NCBI GenBank assembly: GCA_030760725.1
Contig: JASWHV010000019.1
Coordinates: 30,817,944 to 30,881,943, forward strand
Length of the DNA: 64,000 nucleotides
Direction of reading: 5' to 3'
Source: Neostapfia colusana
Taxonomy: Eukaryota; Streptophyta; Magnoliopsida; Poales; Poaceae
Both the position numbers and the translations under genes were made by a program. The notes under the pieces were generated by a model. That model was not told where the DNA came from. It saw only the letters and a list, made by a program, of their open reading frames with translations, and ran no database searches. Positions 1 to 11,050 of this stretch are shown here, in pieces (the stretch's first letter is position 1; every line of letters starts with the position of its first letter).

Positions 1-333
1 GGTCCCTTCTCGCTAGCAACATGAATTCATATGGCAGCAGCCGGGTTCTCCATGTGTAAAACGACTCGGAACACTCCGAGTCTCACTGGACAACTTTCTC
101 ATAAGCACTAATGTTAACCTGCAAAACAACTCATATAGCAAGCGTGAGCACATAGGCTCAGCAAGAGTGACCCGTCTCACCTAAACATGTAACTCTACAT
201 GCTAGAACTGCAATGTGTAGTAGGAAGGTAAGTTGCACAAGACACGCATATTTAGTTGGCTCTTATTTTCAAGTTTTAGCTGCAAGTTGTGGAAAAACCT
301 CGTGCTAAGGCTCATAAGAGAGCCACAATCAAA
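1..333 (-). mobile_element. Element Z LTR, part cut off by left window edge
   Basis: On the minus strand this stretch matches the last part of the A-type LTRs (about 3886-4200 of the A 5' LTR), with clear divergence. It reads a TTTGATTG block, the tail of the LTR intron with its acceptor AG at 119-120, and the GTTGCTAGCGAGAA block also seen near the end of the D LTR. It is the downstream piece of the same LTR that resumes at 43457, the two halves having been separated by insertion of element A. The LTR end, primer site and anything beyond lie outside the window. It contains no gene. Confidence 0.85.
329..333. repeat. Target-site duplication of element A, left copy
   Basis: TCAAA immediately precedes the TGTAAGGG start of the A 5' LTR. 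The same five bases follow the end of the A 3' LTR at 43457-43461. A 5 bp duplication is normal for Ty3/gypsy integrases, and it pairs LTR ends that lie 43 kb apart. Confidence 0.92.
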
Positions 334-3300
334 TGTAAGGGCCTCAGTTTTTATACATGCTTGAGGTGTTCATCACCACACACACACACCTCATTTGAAG
401 CAAGTTGATAAACACATTGGAAGAGCAAGTAACCACCATCAACATGCTCATTAGGGAACAAACTCACATATTGTAAAAGTGGTATTTCCCACATGTAATA
501 TATAGGGGCTGGGCATATGAAAAACTCCTACACATTGCTAGGAATGTCCATGCCAAGTTTCACCCAAATTCAAAACCTTTTTGAGGTCATTTTGGGTGTA
601 GCTAGAAAGAGGGCAGTTTGAAACTACATTCAAATTCAAACTGTTTTTATCCCATGAATTCAAAAGTGGAAGACATATTCTTATTCAGCACATTTTTGTG
701 AGCTCACACACCAATTTTCATTCCATTTGGAGTTGATCATGACATGAGCTAAGTGGGGCAAATTTAAACTTTATTTGAATTTCAAACTGAACATGTGCTG
801 AAATTTATCCAAACCAAACCCAATTTGAATTCTAACCAATTCAAATGGCTCAAAGGTTGATAATTCAAATCACCAGGGGCTTTGTGGGAACTACTGTTCA
901 CAACAGTAGATTGGAGTTAAGTTCAGAGGTTAAAATTGAGGGTGGGACCCACATGTCATAGAGATAAAGAGTGAAGACTTGCAAACAAAGTCACAGCCTC
1001 GGTGGGAAATTCCACCGAGCAGCTGCCGGTTCAACGCCACCGAGAGCTGCCCGTGCGCCACCGAGGAGGAGCAGCGCCACCAGCTGCTTCCCGCTTCCAC
1101 ACGCGAGCCCAGGGTCAGTCCCAGGGTCCTATTAAGGTGTTCCACCAAGGCGATCATCGCTCATTTCCTTCTCCTCAGTGCACACCGAGTCCCCCGGCTT
1201 CCGCCTCTCTGCTCGATCGGGAAACCACGAAAACATCGCGCCCCCTCCTTCCCCGAGCTGCTAGGCAGCACCCTGAGGTCACACTCCACTTCCCCGACGC
1301 CAAAAACCCCGAGCTACGGCCTCCCTTGCCCGAGAACGATCGCCACAGCGGCGACGTAACCTCAGCCGAAGGTCAGGCGCTCATGGACAGCGTTCCACAG
1401 AGGCTTTCACGGTCCAGCAAGAGCGCCAACAGGAGCGCGCGACCACCGTGTTGCTCTCCTCTAAGTCTTGAAGCAAACCGTGAAGAATCCGCTACGAATT
1501 TCCTGATTTTGCTCCGGCGGTCTTAAACAGAGCTTCCGGTACGGATTCTTCGAATTCCCGCTCTATGATCCTTCTTAAATTATCAAATCTTGCACATAGG
1601 CGCTGGACTAGCCGGCGATCAATTTTCTTTCTGCATCCGTGGTATAAAACCGACTAGGAGTGACAAATTTTGAGCTCGATCGAGGGCGTTCATGGCGGGC
1701 ACGATCGGTCACACGGTGCCGACCAACTTTCCGCCATCTTTGAACACTTTTGAAACCTCGTCGAGCTTCCTAGAGGTGTACTGATGCTGTAGAACCGATT
1801 GTTCGAGGTCTTGGCGGGTTAGAACCCACGGCCGACGGCGCCGAACCTCAACCGAGGCCGCCGCACGTCAAACCGGGTTATTTCCGGTCACCGCCAGCCG
1901 AAACTGACCCCACAGACGTGTTCCTTGACGTCCATAACCCCTTGGTGGCGAGTTTCAGACCGTACGATAGCCGGCAGCGGCAAGCCGGCGAGCTCCGAGT
2001 CTGCTCCAGCGAGGGGAGGAGGCGCGGGCGCGAAGGAGCGTCGGGAGGAAGAAGACGACGCGGGGCCCGGCCGTCAGCGACTTAAAAATTCAAATCGGGA
2101 TCGGGTGCGGCTGGGATCCGTTGTGCTGGCGTGCAGGAACCCCACAGACCACGGTGTGCCGACCCCTCAGTGCGCAACACGTGTCCCCGTGGCCCACCCG
2201 CAGGTTTAAACTTTTCCCCGAATTTCAGATTCTATTCAAACTTCAAATCCTCATAACTTTGGCTAGAAAGCTCCAAATCGAGTGAACCAAATTTTGTTGC
2301 ATTCAGCTATCTTAGTACTTTCCATAAAATCAAATTTCACTTCATTAAAATCCTTATTTCTCCATAATTAATTCCTCAAAGTTTCAACTGTTGTAGAATT
2401 TTAACTGGAGAATCCCTTGGAGAAAAATTCTGAACTTTTGCTGGGATGTTCACCAAAATATCCCTGAACTACCATAAAAGTTTCAGATCCATTTGATCTC
2501 ATTTGATCCACCTAATGGTGTGATTAGTGAAACTGTTCCAGAGAAAATAGAAAATGTTCAGAAACATTTTCAGAATTTTCTCTGAAATTATGTGGCTCAT
2601 TTCTTTAGCTAGGAACCTCCAAATTAAGTGAGACCTACTCCATTAGAACCCTCTGAAAATCTAGTTTTCAGAAAGTCATATCTTGTTCCATGAGAATCCT
2701 TAGAACACCCTAAAGCCTCCAATTAAGGTCAAGTACATAATTATTTGTGGAGGGCTTAAATGTGCTTTGCTGCAACTAAAACTTGACCAAGTCGGTGTTT
2801 AGGTTGTAACCAAGCCACAGTAAAAGTTTCACAGTCATTGAGTCTGTCTAGTGGGACTTATAAACTTCACAAGTTTAAGCTCAATGCAAATGCATTACAA
2901 TTAATACATGTAATTCTTATATCGTGTAGTCACTAAGGTCGAGGAGGAACCCGAAGTCCTAGACTTCGTTACTCCGGAGGAGCAGCTAGCCTACGACCAA
3001 GAGCAGCAAGGCAAGCTCCGGTTTGCATTAACCTTTTACAAATTTTAATTGTTTTGAGCACTTACTTGAGTATTATGATTCCTTGCATTAGAGTCTTGTT
3101 TAGAAACCCAATTGCATAGCCAAGAAAACCATGGGTTGGGTTTAGGATTGCAAACCCTGTTAGCTACTGCAATGCTAAGATAGTGTAGGATTCGATACAA
3201 GTCGAGTAGTTGGAACTACTCGCGAGCATAGGCTAGAGGCACTCCACTCGGGTAGTGATAGCACATTATACACATGGCAAGAAAGATGAGACCGAGCGGA

Positions 3301-4418
3301 GAGTAAGGGCAGCAGCACTTTGGGGCATGTGTGCTATAGCTCCGCTTGTGTCAATTGAGGACCGAGCCGTGTGCGGGCCTGTTGAAGAAGCTAGAACAGT
3401 ACCGAAGACCTACCGGATATATGGGAACCGGGAAACCGATGTAACTCGGGTAGCTGGGTGTTGAGGCATAGCTGGTCGTTCAGAGGGTAGGTTGAGAGCT
3501 CGAGGTTTAAATCGGCTGGCGGCACTGAGATGCGCGTGCAGAGACCTCTTGCTCGGGACGATTGGACCGGTTCAACATTTGGCTAACGGGTGAAAGGTAG
3601 TTGCGTACGGCGTCCGTGATGGTTGTTGTAGGCAACATCGAGTACGGGCGTACGTGACGGGTTGTTCGGGTAACCCTGCAGGTGTAAATCGATTATAATC
3701 GCCGTCCCTCGCGGTCAGTGAGTACCACTTGTTCACTGTACCGTGACGTAGAAAGAACAGGCTTGTTAAATGTTAAAATGTTGCTGATTGAAAGATGGAC
3801 TCGATTGTTAATGATTGCTGTAGTTTAGAGCTAATTAAAGTTTCTTTCAACTTTGGGCAAAGTACATGAGAGAAATGTGTTTCTTGTTTGATTGCGGCTC
3901 TCTCATGTGCCTTAGCGTAAGGTTCCCCACAACCTGCGGCTAAAACTTGAAAGTAACATTCCACTAATTAGGCGAGTCCTTTGCAACTTGTTTTTATCTC
4001 ATGTACCAATCACCCCTCATGTAGAAGTTCCATGTTTAGGAGAGACAGGTCAGTCTTGCTGATCCTTCGTGCTCACTGCTTGTGTTTGAAGCTTTTGCAG
4101 GGTCTATGAGGAAGGTACTCCCGAAGAGGAGACGGAACCCCAGGAGGGGAACCCCGTCGAGTGGGAGTCGTGCACGCCGCCGTGTTAGTGTGCGTGCATG
4201 GTAGCAAGGACACGTTCACGGGCTGAACGTGAACTTGATGCATAGTCTACGCCCGTGAGTGTAGACTGGACCTATTTTGATGTAAAGATGTTCATAAACC
4301 ACTTTATGTAATAAAAGTTTTGCTTCCGCTTTGTACCTTTGATGTGTGTTATTCGGTGCTGTGCAATGTGGCACCCCTCAGCGTGATCCTGCCTCGACAA
4401 GACCGTCAGGTCGTGTCA
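334..4418 (+). repeat. Element A 5' LTR (4085 bp)
   Basis: It is bounded by TG and CA and is followed four bases later by the primer-binding site. A CA microsatellite lies near 378-390. The middle (about 970-2210) is GC-rich, with open but poorly conserved frames that I do not regard as genes. A weak TATTAA lies at 1130-1135 and an AATAAA poly(A) signal at 4310-4315. The two coding-like blocks described separately sit at 2930-3010 and 4101-4188. A length near 4 kb is long for a plant LTR but fits Tekay/Del chromoviruses. Confidence 0.93.
2930..4188 (+). other. LTR-internal split reading frame, A 5' LTR copy (frameshifted)
   Basis: Block 1 (2930-3010) follows a GTGTAG acceptor-like site and encodes an acidic peptide containing EEEPEVLDFVTPEEQ. 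It ends CAAG before a GCAAGC donor-like site. Block 2 (4101-4188) follows TTTTGCAG and encodes an E/P-rich tail ending ESCTPPC and a stop. In B and C the blocks join in frame across the intron. This copy has lost one T just after the acceptor (GGTCTATG instead of GGTTCTATG), so its frame is broken. No start codon or upstream exon could be assigned. Function is unknown. Confidence 0.5.
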
Positions 4419-4422
4419 GCGT

Positions 4423-4434
4423 TGGTATCAGAGC
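4423..4434 (+). other. Element A primer-binding site (initiator tRNA-Met)
   Basis: TGGTATCAGAGC lies four bases after the LTR end. It is complementary to the 3' end of plant initiator methionine tRNA, the usual primer for minus-strand synthesis in Ty3/gypsy elements. Confidence 0.93.
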
Positions 4435-5915
4435 TTGCTTGAGGCTTAACGCACTACAAAGGTCATCTTTTTCAAAAATCCAGTGAGGAACGAGTTAGTA
4501 ACCCATATAAGGATGTTATTAGTGTATAGAAAGTGACATACCAACCTATTTGTCTATGTCGGAAAATCGTGTATCTCAGGACGTTTATGTCTTGGGGGTA
4601 TACGTAAGTGCTGTCCACCAGTGCCCATAAGCTGAAGGGTGGAGCCCCACGAGTGGCAGGTAACCCGACCCGCTTTAATGTCCTCTATGACTCTTCATGT
4701 CATTTGGGGTATTCGAGCAACGTCTTCCCTGGCGTGCGTGGTGCAATTTAGGAGACCCCGTCATGTGGTCTGAAACGTGAACACGTAACTCAAGGCGTGT
4801 TTGGCTTGAGAACATCCGGGTGAGTGATGACGGCCGGGTGTACGAACTGTATGGATACCGGGCTCGGTATGCAGCCGAGTCTTATGATTGTTTGAGTTTC
4901 TGCAGGTAGTCTAACCACGAAACGGTAGACGTGTAGCATCCGTGTGTGAGTGACGTTTAGTGCCACTGAATTAACGAAGCCGGCTAAGTCCGGTATAGGT
5001 TTTTCTTTGTAAGGACGTAGTACCGACATGATCTGGTGACGCATCGACGTCACACCCCACTAAATGAACAAATTCATTGTAAAACTTGAAGGTTTTAATC
5101 CAAAGCAGTAAAACTTGCTGTAACCTCTGCCCTTAATCAGGATATTCAAAGTTAACAAGTTTTCAACTCATAGGTTGCTAAGGACAGAGCACTCTGTTTC
5201 AGCTGAATTAAGGCTGAAGTTAATCAGAGGTTACAGATTGAGTTATTTCGAGGTTGGGGTCATATGATACATTTATGGAAAGATTTGGAATATCTTTACA
5301 ACTCTTCTGTTGAGGTCCAGAGGTGTTTCATCCCTTAACCAATCGAAAAATGCAGTAGAGTTGAAACTGTCCAGAAAACAGGGTAGAGCAAAGACTCTCT
5401 GTAAACTCTCTGTAAATTAGGTATAACTTCCTGCATAAAAATCCAAAAATAGAAAATGAGGTAGTTCTGGAAAGCTTATGAGATGGGTTAAACTTTGTAA
5501 CATAAAGTTTTGTCAGATTGGGAGCAGAATTAACTGGAATTCTTGGATCAATACAGTACCTAAAGCAAGGAGGTGCTGTCCAATTTTCTCAAGAAATTCT
5601 GTTAACTTTGACATCTCATAACTTTTGAACCAGGACAGATCTTAAGCCAAGCAAATACTTTCTGGAAAGATATTGAAGTTAGCTTTAACTTTGATGTTGA
5701 GCTCCAGAATTGGTTTTGCTTTAACATGGCCTAAATCAGGTTAAGATGGGAACCGATCAGGGCTGTCATGTTGAACAGCAGATCAGCAGTCAAATTTGCT
5801 TAAAAATTTGAACTATGTTTCCAAGTTTTATGGGTTCAATAACATGTCTTATGTTATAACTCAATGGTTTACTGTTTAAATAAATATTTGACATTTCTCA
5901 AATATATTTTTACAG
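4435..5915 (+). other. Element A untranslated leader between PBS and aORF
   Basis: I see no gene in these 1.48 kb. The stretch is conserved in B and C and more distantly in D. It contains an acceptor-like TTTCTGCAG ending at 4905 and ends in a T-rich tract and TTTTTACAG directly against the aORF start codon. This looks like an intron end, so the leader may be removed to make an aORF message. That is inferred from sequence only. Confidence 0.6.
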
Positions 5916-6860
5916 ATGACAGCAGATAAACAGTTGGAGAACGGGTGGGTGGTGTCCCACTGTTCTCACCGCAGCGGCTATCCGGAAGCATTGAGGCAGA
6001 TGCTTCAATATTTTGGGTACAACCAGATGCCGCAGTACTTCGCCAAGGAAGAAGGCGAGGAGGGGAACAAGACGTGGAAAATCCATGTCGAGGTCCATGC
6101 AGGACCTACGCCACACGGTTGGGTGCCGTTCACCATCACGGTGAGAGGTAGACAACCGGAAGGGATGTGGCAAGTGGCAGCCCGTGACACCATGTCACGT
6201 TTCTGCCAACTACTCGTGCAGGCTATGGAGGGCACTCCATACACGCTCATTCCGGTGGAGGGACGGGCTCATCATGTGTGGGAAGAGCGGTACCTGGAGG
6301 CAACAGACCCGAGTTTCCCAAGGTACAACCCCGCGGAGGCAAACCTCAGCCTCCAGATGAGGGCGGGAAACGCCGTGATGGACAGCCAAGCTGTCCATAC
6401 AAAGCATCTCACCGCAAAGCTCAAGGATAGCACAAGCCGTGGAGACCATTTTGAGAGTGCTCACAGCGCACTCCGCAACGTACTCCTTCCGACGATCAAG
6501 CGACTGAATGAACAGCATAATCAGTTGCATCGTCTGAAGAAGGCGAAGAAGAAAAGCCGTGTCGACATCGCGGCATTGCAAGAGCTGGTGCAGACTGTAA
6601 CCCAGCAGAACGAGGACCTTACTCAAGAGCACGACGACGCTATTGAAGAAGGGCAAGGCTGGGAAGAAGACTACAACCAGGCCATGGACGATGTTCACGC
6701 GCTGCAGGACCTCGTACCTCCGGTATTGGGTATACCGGTGGTCTTGGGTCTTCCAGCAATGGGAGAACCCGAGATGGGAGAAGAGGGGGTAGATCCGGAG
6801 CCACCAGCAGAGGTACCGGAGGAGGACGACCCGCAGGAATTCGAGTTCTACTCCGAGTAG
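5916..6860 (+). CDS. Extra ORF upstream of gag (aORF), intact, 314 aa
   Basis: An uninterrupted frame whose ATG directly abuts a TTTTTACAG acceptor-like site; I chose this start because B has the identical arrangement. Residues 1-125 look like a compact domain (WVVSHCS, QMLQYFGYNQMPQYF, TWKIHVEV, a GRQPEGMW block, VEGRA). About 170-260 is a charged, probably coiled-coil stretch rich in K, E and Q, and the tail is P/E-rich. It has no retroviral enzyme motif. It is about 90% identical to the B copy (around 33 changes). Extra ORFs in front of gag are known in several plant Ty3/gypsy lineages, but their function is not established. Staying open inside an otherwise dead element is notable. Presumably element-encoded and accessory. 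Confidence 0.8.
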   Translation: MTADKQLENGWVVSHCSHRSGYPEALRQMLQYFGYNQMPQYFAKEEGEEGNKTWKIHVEVHAGPTPHGWVPFTITVRGRQPEGMWQVAARDTMSRFCQLLVQAMEGTPYTLIPVEGRAHHVWEERYLEATDPSFPRYNPAEANLSLQMRAGNAVMDSQAVHTKHLTAKLKDSTSRGDHFESAHSALRNVLLPTIKRLNEQHNQLHRLKKAKKKSRVDIAALQELVQTVTQQNEDLTQEHDDAIEEGQGWEEDYNQAMDDVHALQDLVPPVLGIPVVLGLPAMGEPEMGEEGVDPEPPAEVPEEDDPQEFEFYSE

Positions 6861-7132
6861 GGGGTTACAGTTGCCAAGAAGGGCACCTAGAGTAGTGTAA
6901 CCCAACTTTTGTAATCAGTGACATGTCGTGTAGGCTGTAGCGTATGTATAGGTAGTGACGACATGAGCACGACTTCTCGGAGACCCGAGAACATTGTATC
7001 TTGTATAAAGTTTGTGCTTTATCAATATATGTGAATGTTGTGCAAGTTATTCATGTGTCACTTCAATACCTACTGTTGCATATGGAATTTTAAGTATGAC
7101 ATGTGCTAATCGCTGCGCTTTTAAATTTCAGA

Positions 7133-8671
7133 ATGACTCGTACTCGTGCCAACCCGGATGTTGGGGGTACTAGCCAAGGGGGAGAGACTTCCCAACAGCC
7201 TCCCGAGGACTCCTCGGGGCAGCAGCAGCAACAGCGGCAACAGCAACAGCAAACACCGCCACCGCCACTGCCAACGGTTACATTGGCCAACATCGTCGCG
7301 GCAATGGCGAGTTCTCATCAGCAGCACACGGAATTGCTGCAAACTCTCATCGCCAATACGTCTCGCCCAGAGAGACGTCAATACCGTGAGGAGCGTCAAC
7401 AGAGCCCCTACTCCGACTTCCTAGCGACTCATCCCCCGGTATTCTCAAGGGCGGATGAACCTCTCGACCCGGACAACTGGCTCCGCGCAATAGAGATGAA
7501 GTTCGGGCTGCTCCAGATAAGTGAGCAGCGCAAGACTCAGTTTGCGGTCCAGCAGCTCCATGGATCCGCGAGCGCGTGGTGGGCAAACTTCTGTGCTTCA
7601 CAGCCCACCGACCAAGTTATGACCTGGGCGGAGTTCCGGACGGCCTTCAGGGCCTATCACATACCACCGGGTCTGATGAAGAGGAAGACGCAGGAATTCC
7701 TACACCTGCAGCAAGGGAGCCGGAATGCGCTGGAATACTCCAGGGCGTTCAACGATCTCGTGCTCTACACGTCGTATCACGCAGATACCGACGAGAAGCG
7801 GCGGGACCACTTTTACCAGGGGCTTAATCCACTCCTGAAGGACAAGCTGGCGATGTTCAATCGCGGAAGCCTCAACGACATCATTGATGCTGCGATTGTT
7901 CAGGAGGACTCCGGCAAGGAGTTAGCGGCGGCGGAGAGAAAGCGAAGCGCGCCACAAAGCAGCGGAGAAGGAGGTGGTCCTTCGCAGAAGTTTTGGATGG
8001 TGAATCGCCCACCATCAGGTCCACGGTGGCAGCCACGACAAAGGCCGATGCCGTTCCGCAGTCGGCCGTATTCTTCACCAGCATTCCGACCGGCACTGCC
8101 AGTACCACCTCCACCACAACAACAACAGCAGCGGGCGATGCCGTGTGCGTATGCACCTCAGCAGCGCATGCCGGGCTTTCGTCCCCTGAGCACCGCACAA
8201 GCAGCGGCCACATGTTACAAGTGTGGTCGCCCAGGACACTTTGCCAGCAGTTACCCGGAGAGGCAAGGCGGCGGAGTTGCACCGCAGTTTCCGGGGAGGA
8301 ATCAACTCCGGAACCCTACTAATGCGCGGCTGGCCAACCCTAGGCCCGGCACTGTCCACCAGCTTGCCATAGAGGACGTGCCGGAGGGTGAGCCAATCCT
8401 TGCGGGTATGTTCCAACTCCACCAGCATCCCGCCATAGTATTGTTTGATTCAGACGCCACGCATAGCTTCATTAGCCAAGCTTTCATTGATAAGTATAGC
8501 TTGCAAATACTACCCACCGATAGTCCTTATGTGATCTGTTCACCGGGTGGGGAAATTTCAGCAAGCATGATGGTTCCAAAAGCGCCATTATGCTTAGAGG
8601 GTAGAGTATACCCTACGTCTCTCATAATTTTAGAGGGACAAAAGGTCGATGTCTTTTTAGGGATGTCGTGA
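7133..8671 (+). pseudogene. Element A gag and protease N-terminal part, mutated
   Basis: The start at 7133 (MTRTRANPD) is chosen because ATG follows TTTCAG after one base and the B copy starts at the same place; an earlier in-frame Met at 7103 lies before this acceptor-like site. A Q-rich segment precedes the Gag capsid-like core (TWAEFRTAFRAYHIPPG near residues 164-180). The zinc knuckle begins at C361, but its last Cys is Tyr (codon 8252-8254). The protease motif reads DSDATH at residue 439 instead of DSGATH. The frame ends at 8669-8671, where the TGG after GMS in B and C has become TGA. Three separate defects mark it as non-functional. Gag would form the particle and protease would mature it. 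Confidence 0.9.
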
Positions 8672-10979
8672 TTAACCCGCCACGGCGCTGTTTTAGACAC
8701 CGTCCTCCGAGTTGTGCACTTAAACTCAGAAGTGCACGAATCTCACTCCTTATTTCTGGACAGTCCAGAAATAAAACTTCCAAGTGTCTATCAAGCCACA
8801 ACCATCAGACTGGAAGATATTCCAGTGGTCCGAGAGTTCCCTGATGTATTCCCGGACGATTTACCGGGAATGCCACCCGATAGAGAGGTGGAGTTCAAGA
8901 TTGAACTTGCACCGGGAACCATGCCAATATCTCGAAGGACGTACAAGATGGCGCCCAAGGAGTTGGCTCCACTGAAGACTCAGCTCACGGACCTGCTGGA
9001 AAAGTCCAGCATGTGAAGCAACATTCAAGGCTTTAGTCAAGCACCTAACATCAGCACCGGTTTTGGCACAGCCAGACACAACAAAACCGTTCGATGTGTA
9101 CTGCGATGCATCCAGCATTAGGCTCGGATGTGTGCTGATGCAAGACCGAAGAGTGGTCGCGTATGGATCACGGCAGCTTAGAAACCATGAGCAGAATTAT
9201 CCAACTCACAACTTGGAGCTCGCTGCCGTGGTACTTGCACTGAAAATGTGGAGGCACTACCTACTCGTTAACCTCGTGCATTTATATACCGACCACAAGA
9301 GCCTCAAGTACATATTCACTCAAAAGGAGTTGAACATGAGGCAGCGAAGATGGTTAGAATTGATAAAGGATTACGAAATAGAGATCCATTATTATCCGGG
9401 CAAGGCAAACGTAGTGGCAGATGCGCTGAGCCGCAAGTCACACGTCAATAATCGAACCATCACACCGTTGGAAGAGAGCGAACCACCATTGCATGTAATT
9501 CCACATGGGACTCTCTACAACTTAGCATTGATCCCCACCATCCGTGAAGAGATAGCGGCAGCTCAGAAACATGACAAGGGTATGTCGCATTTGCGGAGAC
9601 GTGTAGACAGTGGGGAGTTGAAATGTTTCCGGAAGGACGGAGACGGCGTCCTATGGTTCAAGGACCGGATCGTCGTACACTGTAAACCGGAGCTACGGAG
9701 GAAATTTTTTGATGAGGCTCACTTAACAAAATTTTCTATTCACCCCGGCAGTAACAAAATGTATCAAGAACTCAGAAGCAAGTTTTGGTGGACACGGATG
9801 AAGCGGGAAATCGCGAAGTACGTGTCCGAGTGTGATACATGTCGAAGGGTGAAGGCAGACCATATGCGGAAACTGGGACTGCTACAACCACTGGGCGTTC
9901 CTGCCTGGAAGTGGGAGGACGTTAGCATGGACTTCATCGTCGGTTTACCCACCACTTTTCAAAAGCATGATTCTGTGTGGGTGATCGTCGATCGGCTCAC
10001 CAAAGTTGCCCATTTCATCCCAGTCAACACCAACTACAACGCCAAGAAGTATGCTGAACTGTACATCTCACGGATCCTATGCTTGTACGGCGTACCCCAT
10101 ACCATCATATCGGATCGGGGCAGTTTATTTGTGTCCCATTTTTGGGAGCAGCTACACGCTGCCTTGGGGACGAAGCTGATCCATAGTTCAGAATACCACC
10201 CGCGAACGGACGGGCAAACCGAGCGGGTAAACCAAATCTTAGAAGATATGCTACGAGCTTGCGCTATCAACCATGACAAGAATTGGGATGATCACTTGCC
10301 GTTAGCTGAGTTCTCGTACAACAATGGGTACCAAGCCAGCATCAAGATGGCGCCCTACGAGGTGCTATACGGGAGAAAATGCCGCACACCACTGAATTGG
10401 TGTGAGTCTGGCAAAAGGGTTACCTTCGGGATTGACCTTGTCAACAACGCGGAAGAAAAGGTTCGACTGATTCAAGCAAACCTAAAAGCCGCCCAATCCC
10501 GTCAGAAACAGTATGCGGATCGGAGAAGACGCCCATTACAGTTCGAAGTCGGGGATCACGTATACCTACGTGTGTCTCCAATGAAGGGCGTAAACAGATT
10601 TGGGGTGAGAGGAAAGTTGGCACCCCGATTCATCGGTCCATTCCAGATTACCGAAAGATGTGGATCAGTAGCATACTGACTGAGATTACCAGAAGCACTT
10701 TCCGGTGTGCACGACATCTTTCATATTTCCCAGCTGAGGAAGTGTCTCAAGCTATCAACTACCGTTCAGCTGGAGGACATTGAAGAACTGCAACCAGATC
10801 TCACCTATCGGGAGGAACCGGTTCAGATCCTTGATGAAAGGGCCCGAACCACACGCAACCGCACGTTGTGGTTCTACAAAGTTCTATGGAGTAATCACTC
10901 CGTGGACGAAGCGACATGGGAGAGCGAAGGATTTCTTCACGCTAACTACCCTGACTTTTTCACGTCGCATATCCGGTAA
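8672..10979 (+). pseudogene. Element A pol: RT deleted, RNase H, integrase and chromodomain remnants
   Basis: After the protease stop, the protease-RT linker continues in frame to 9004. Sequence equivalent to 26986-27707 of element C (722 bp, the RT core including FIDD) is missing. The join shifts the frame and is followed by a stop at 9014-9016. RNase H (FDVYCDAS, LYTDHKSL) and integrase follow: the HHCC zinc site with CDTC, a D in SMDFIVGLP, SDRGS and TDGQTERVN. Another stop (TGA for CGG) lies at 10677-10679. Beyond it are the FHISQLRKCLKLS block and a chromodomain (EEPVQILDE to EATWESE) ending at 10979. The two late blocks share one frame. Not functional. Confidence 0.92.
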
Positions 10980-11037
10980 TTTTCCACCGTCCTCTCTCTC
11001 TTATTTTCACCTTATAATCTCGGGACGAGATTCTTTT

Positions 11038-11050
11038 AAGGCGGGAGGAA
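11038..11050 (+). other. Element A polypurine tract
   Basis: AAGGCGGGAGGAA sits immediately upstream of the 3' LTR, where plus-strand synthesis is primed. B and C have AAGGGGGGAGGAA at the same place. Confidence 0.85.

Noticed and set aside
373..392. CA-rich microsatellite near the LTR start (also near 11092)
   Set aside because: A short simple repeat inside the LTR, with no sign of function or of an array.
4423..4434. tRNA-like sequence at the LTR borders
   Set aside because: Only the 12-13 bases complementary to a tRNA 3' end are present; they are primer sites, not tRNA genes.
6210..6905. Long antisense frame (231 codons) opposite the aORF
   Set aside because: Not kept intact in B (106 codons at most there), low-complexity composition, and fully explained as a shadow of the conserved aORF.
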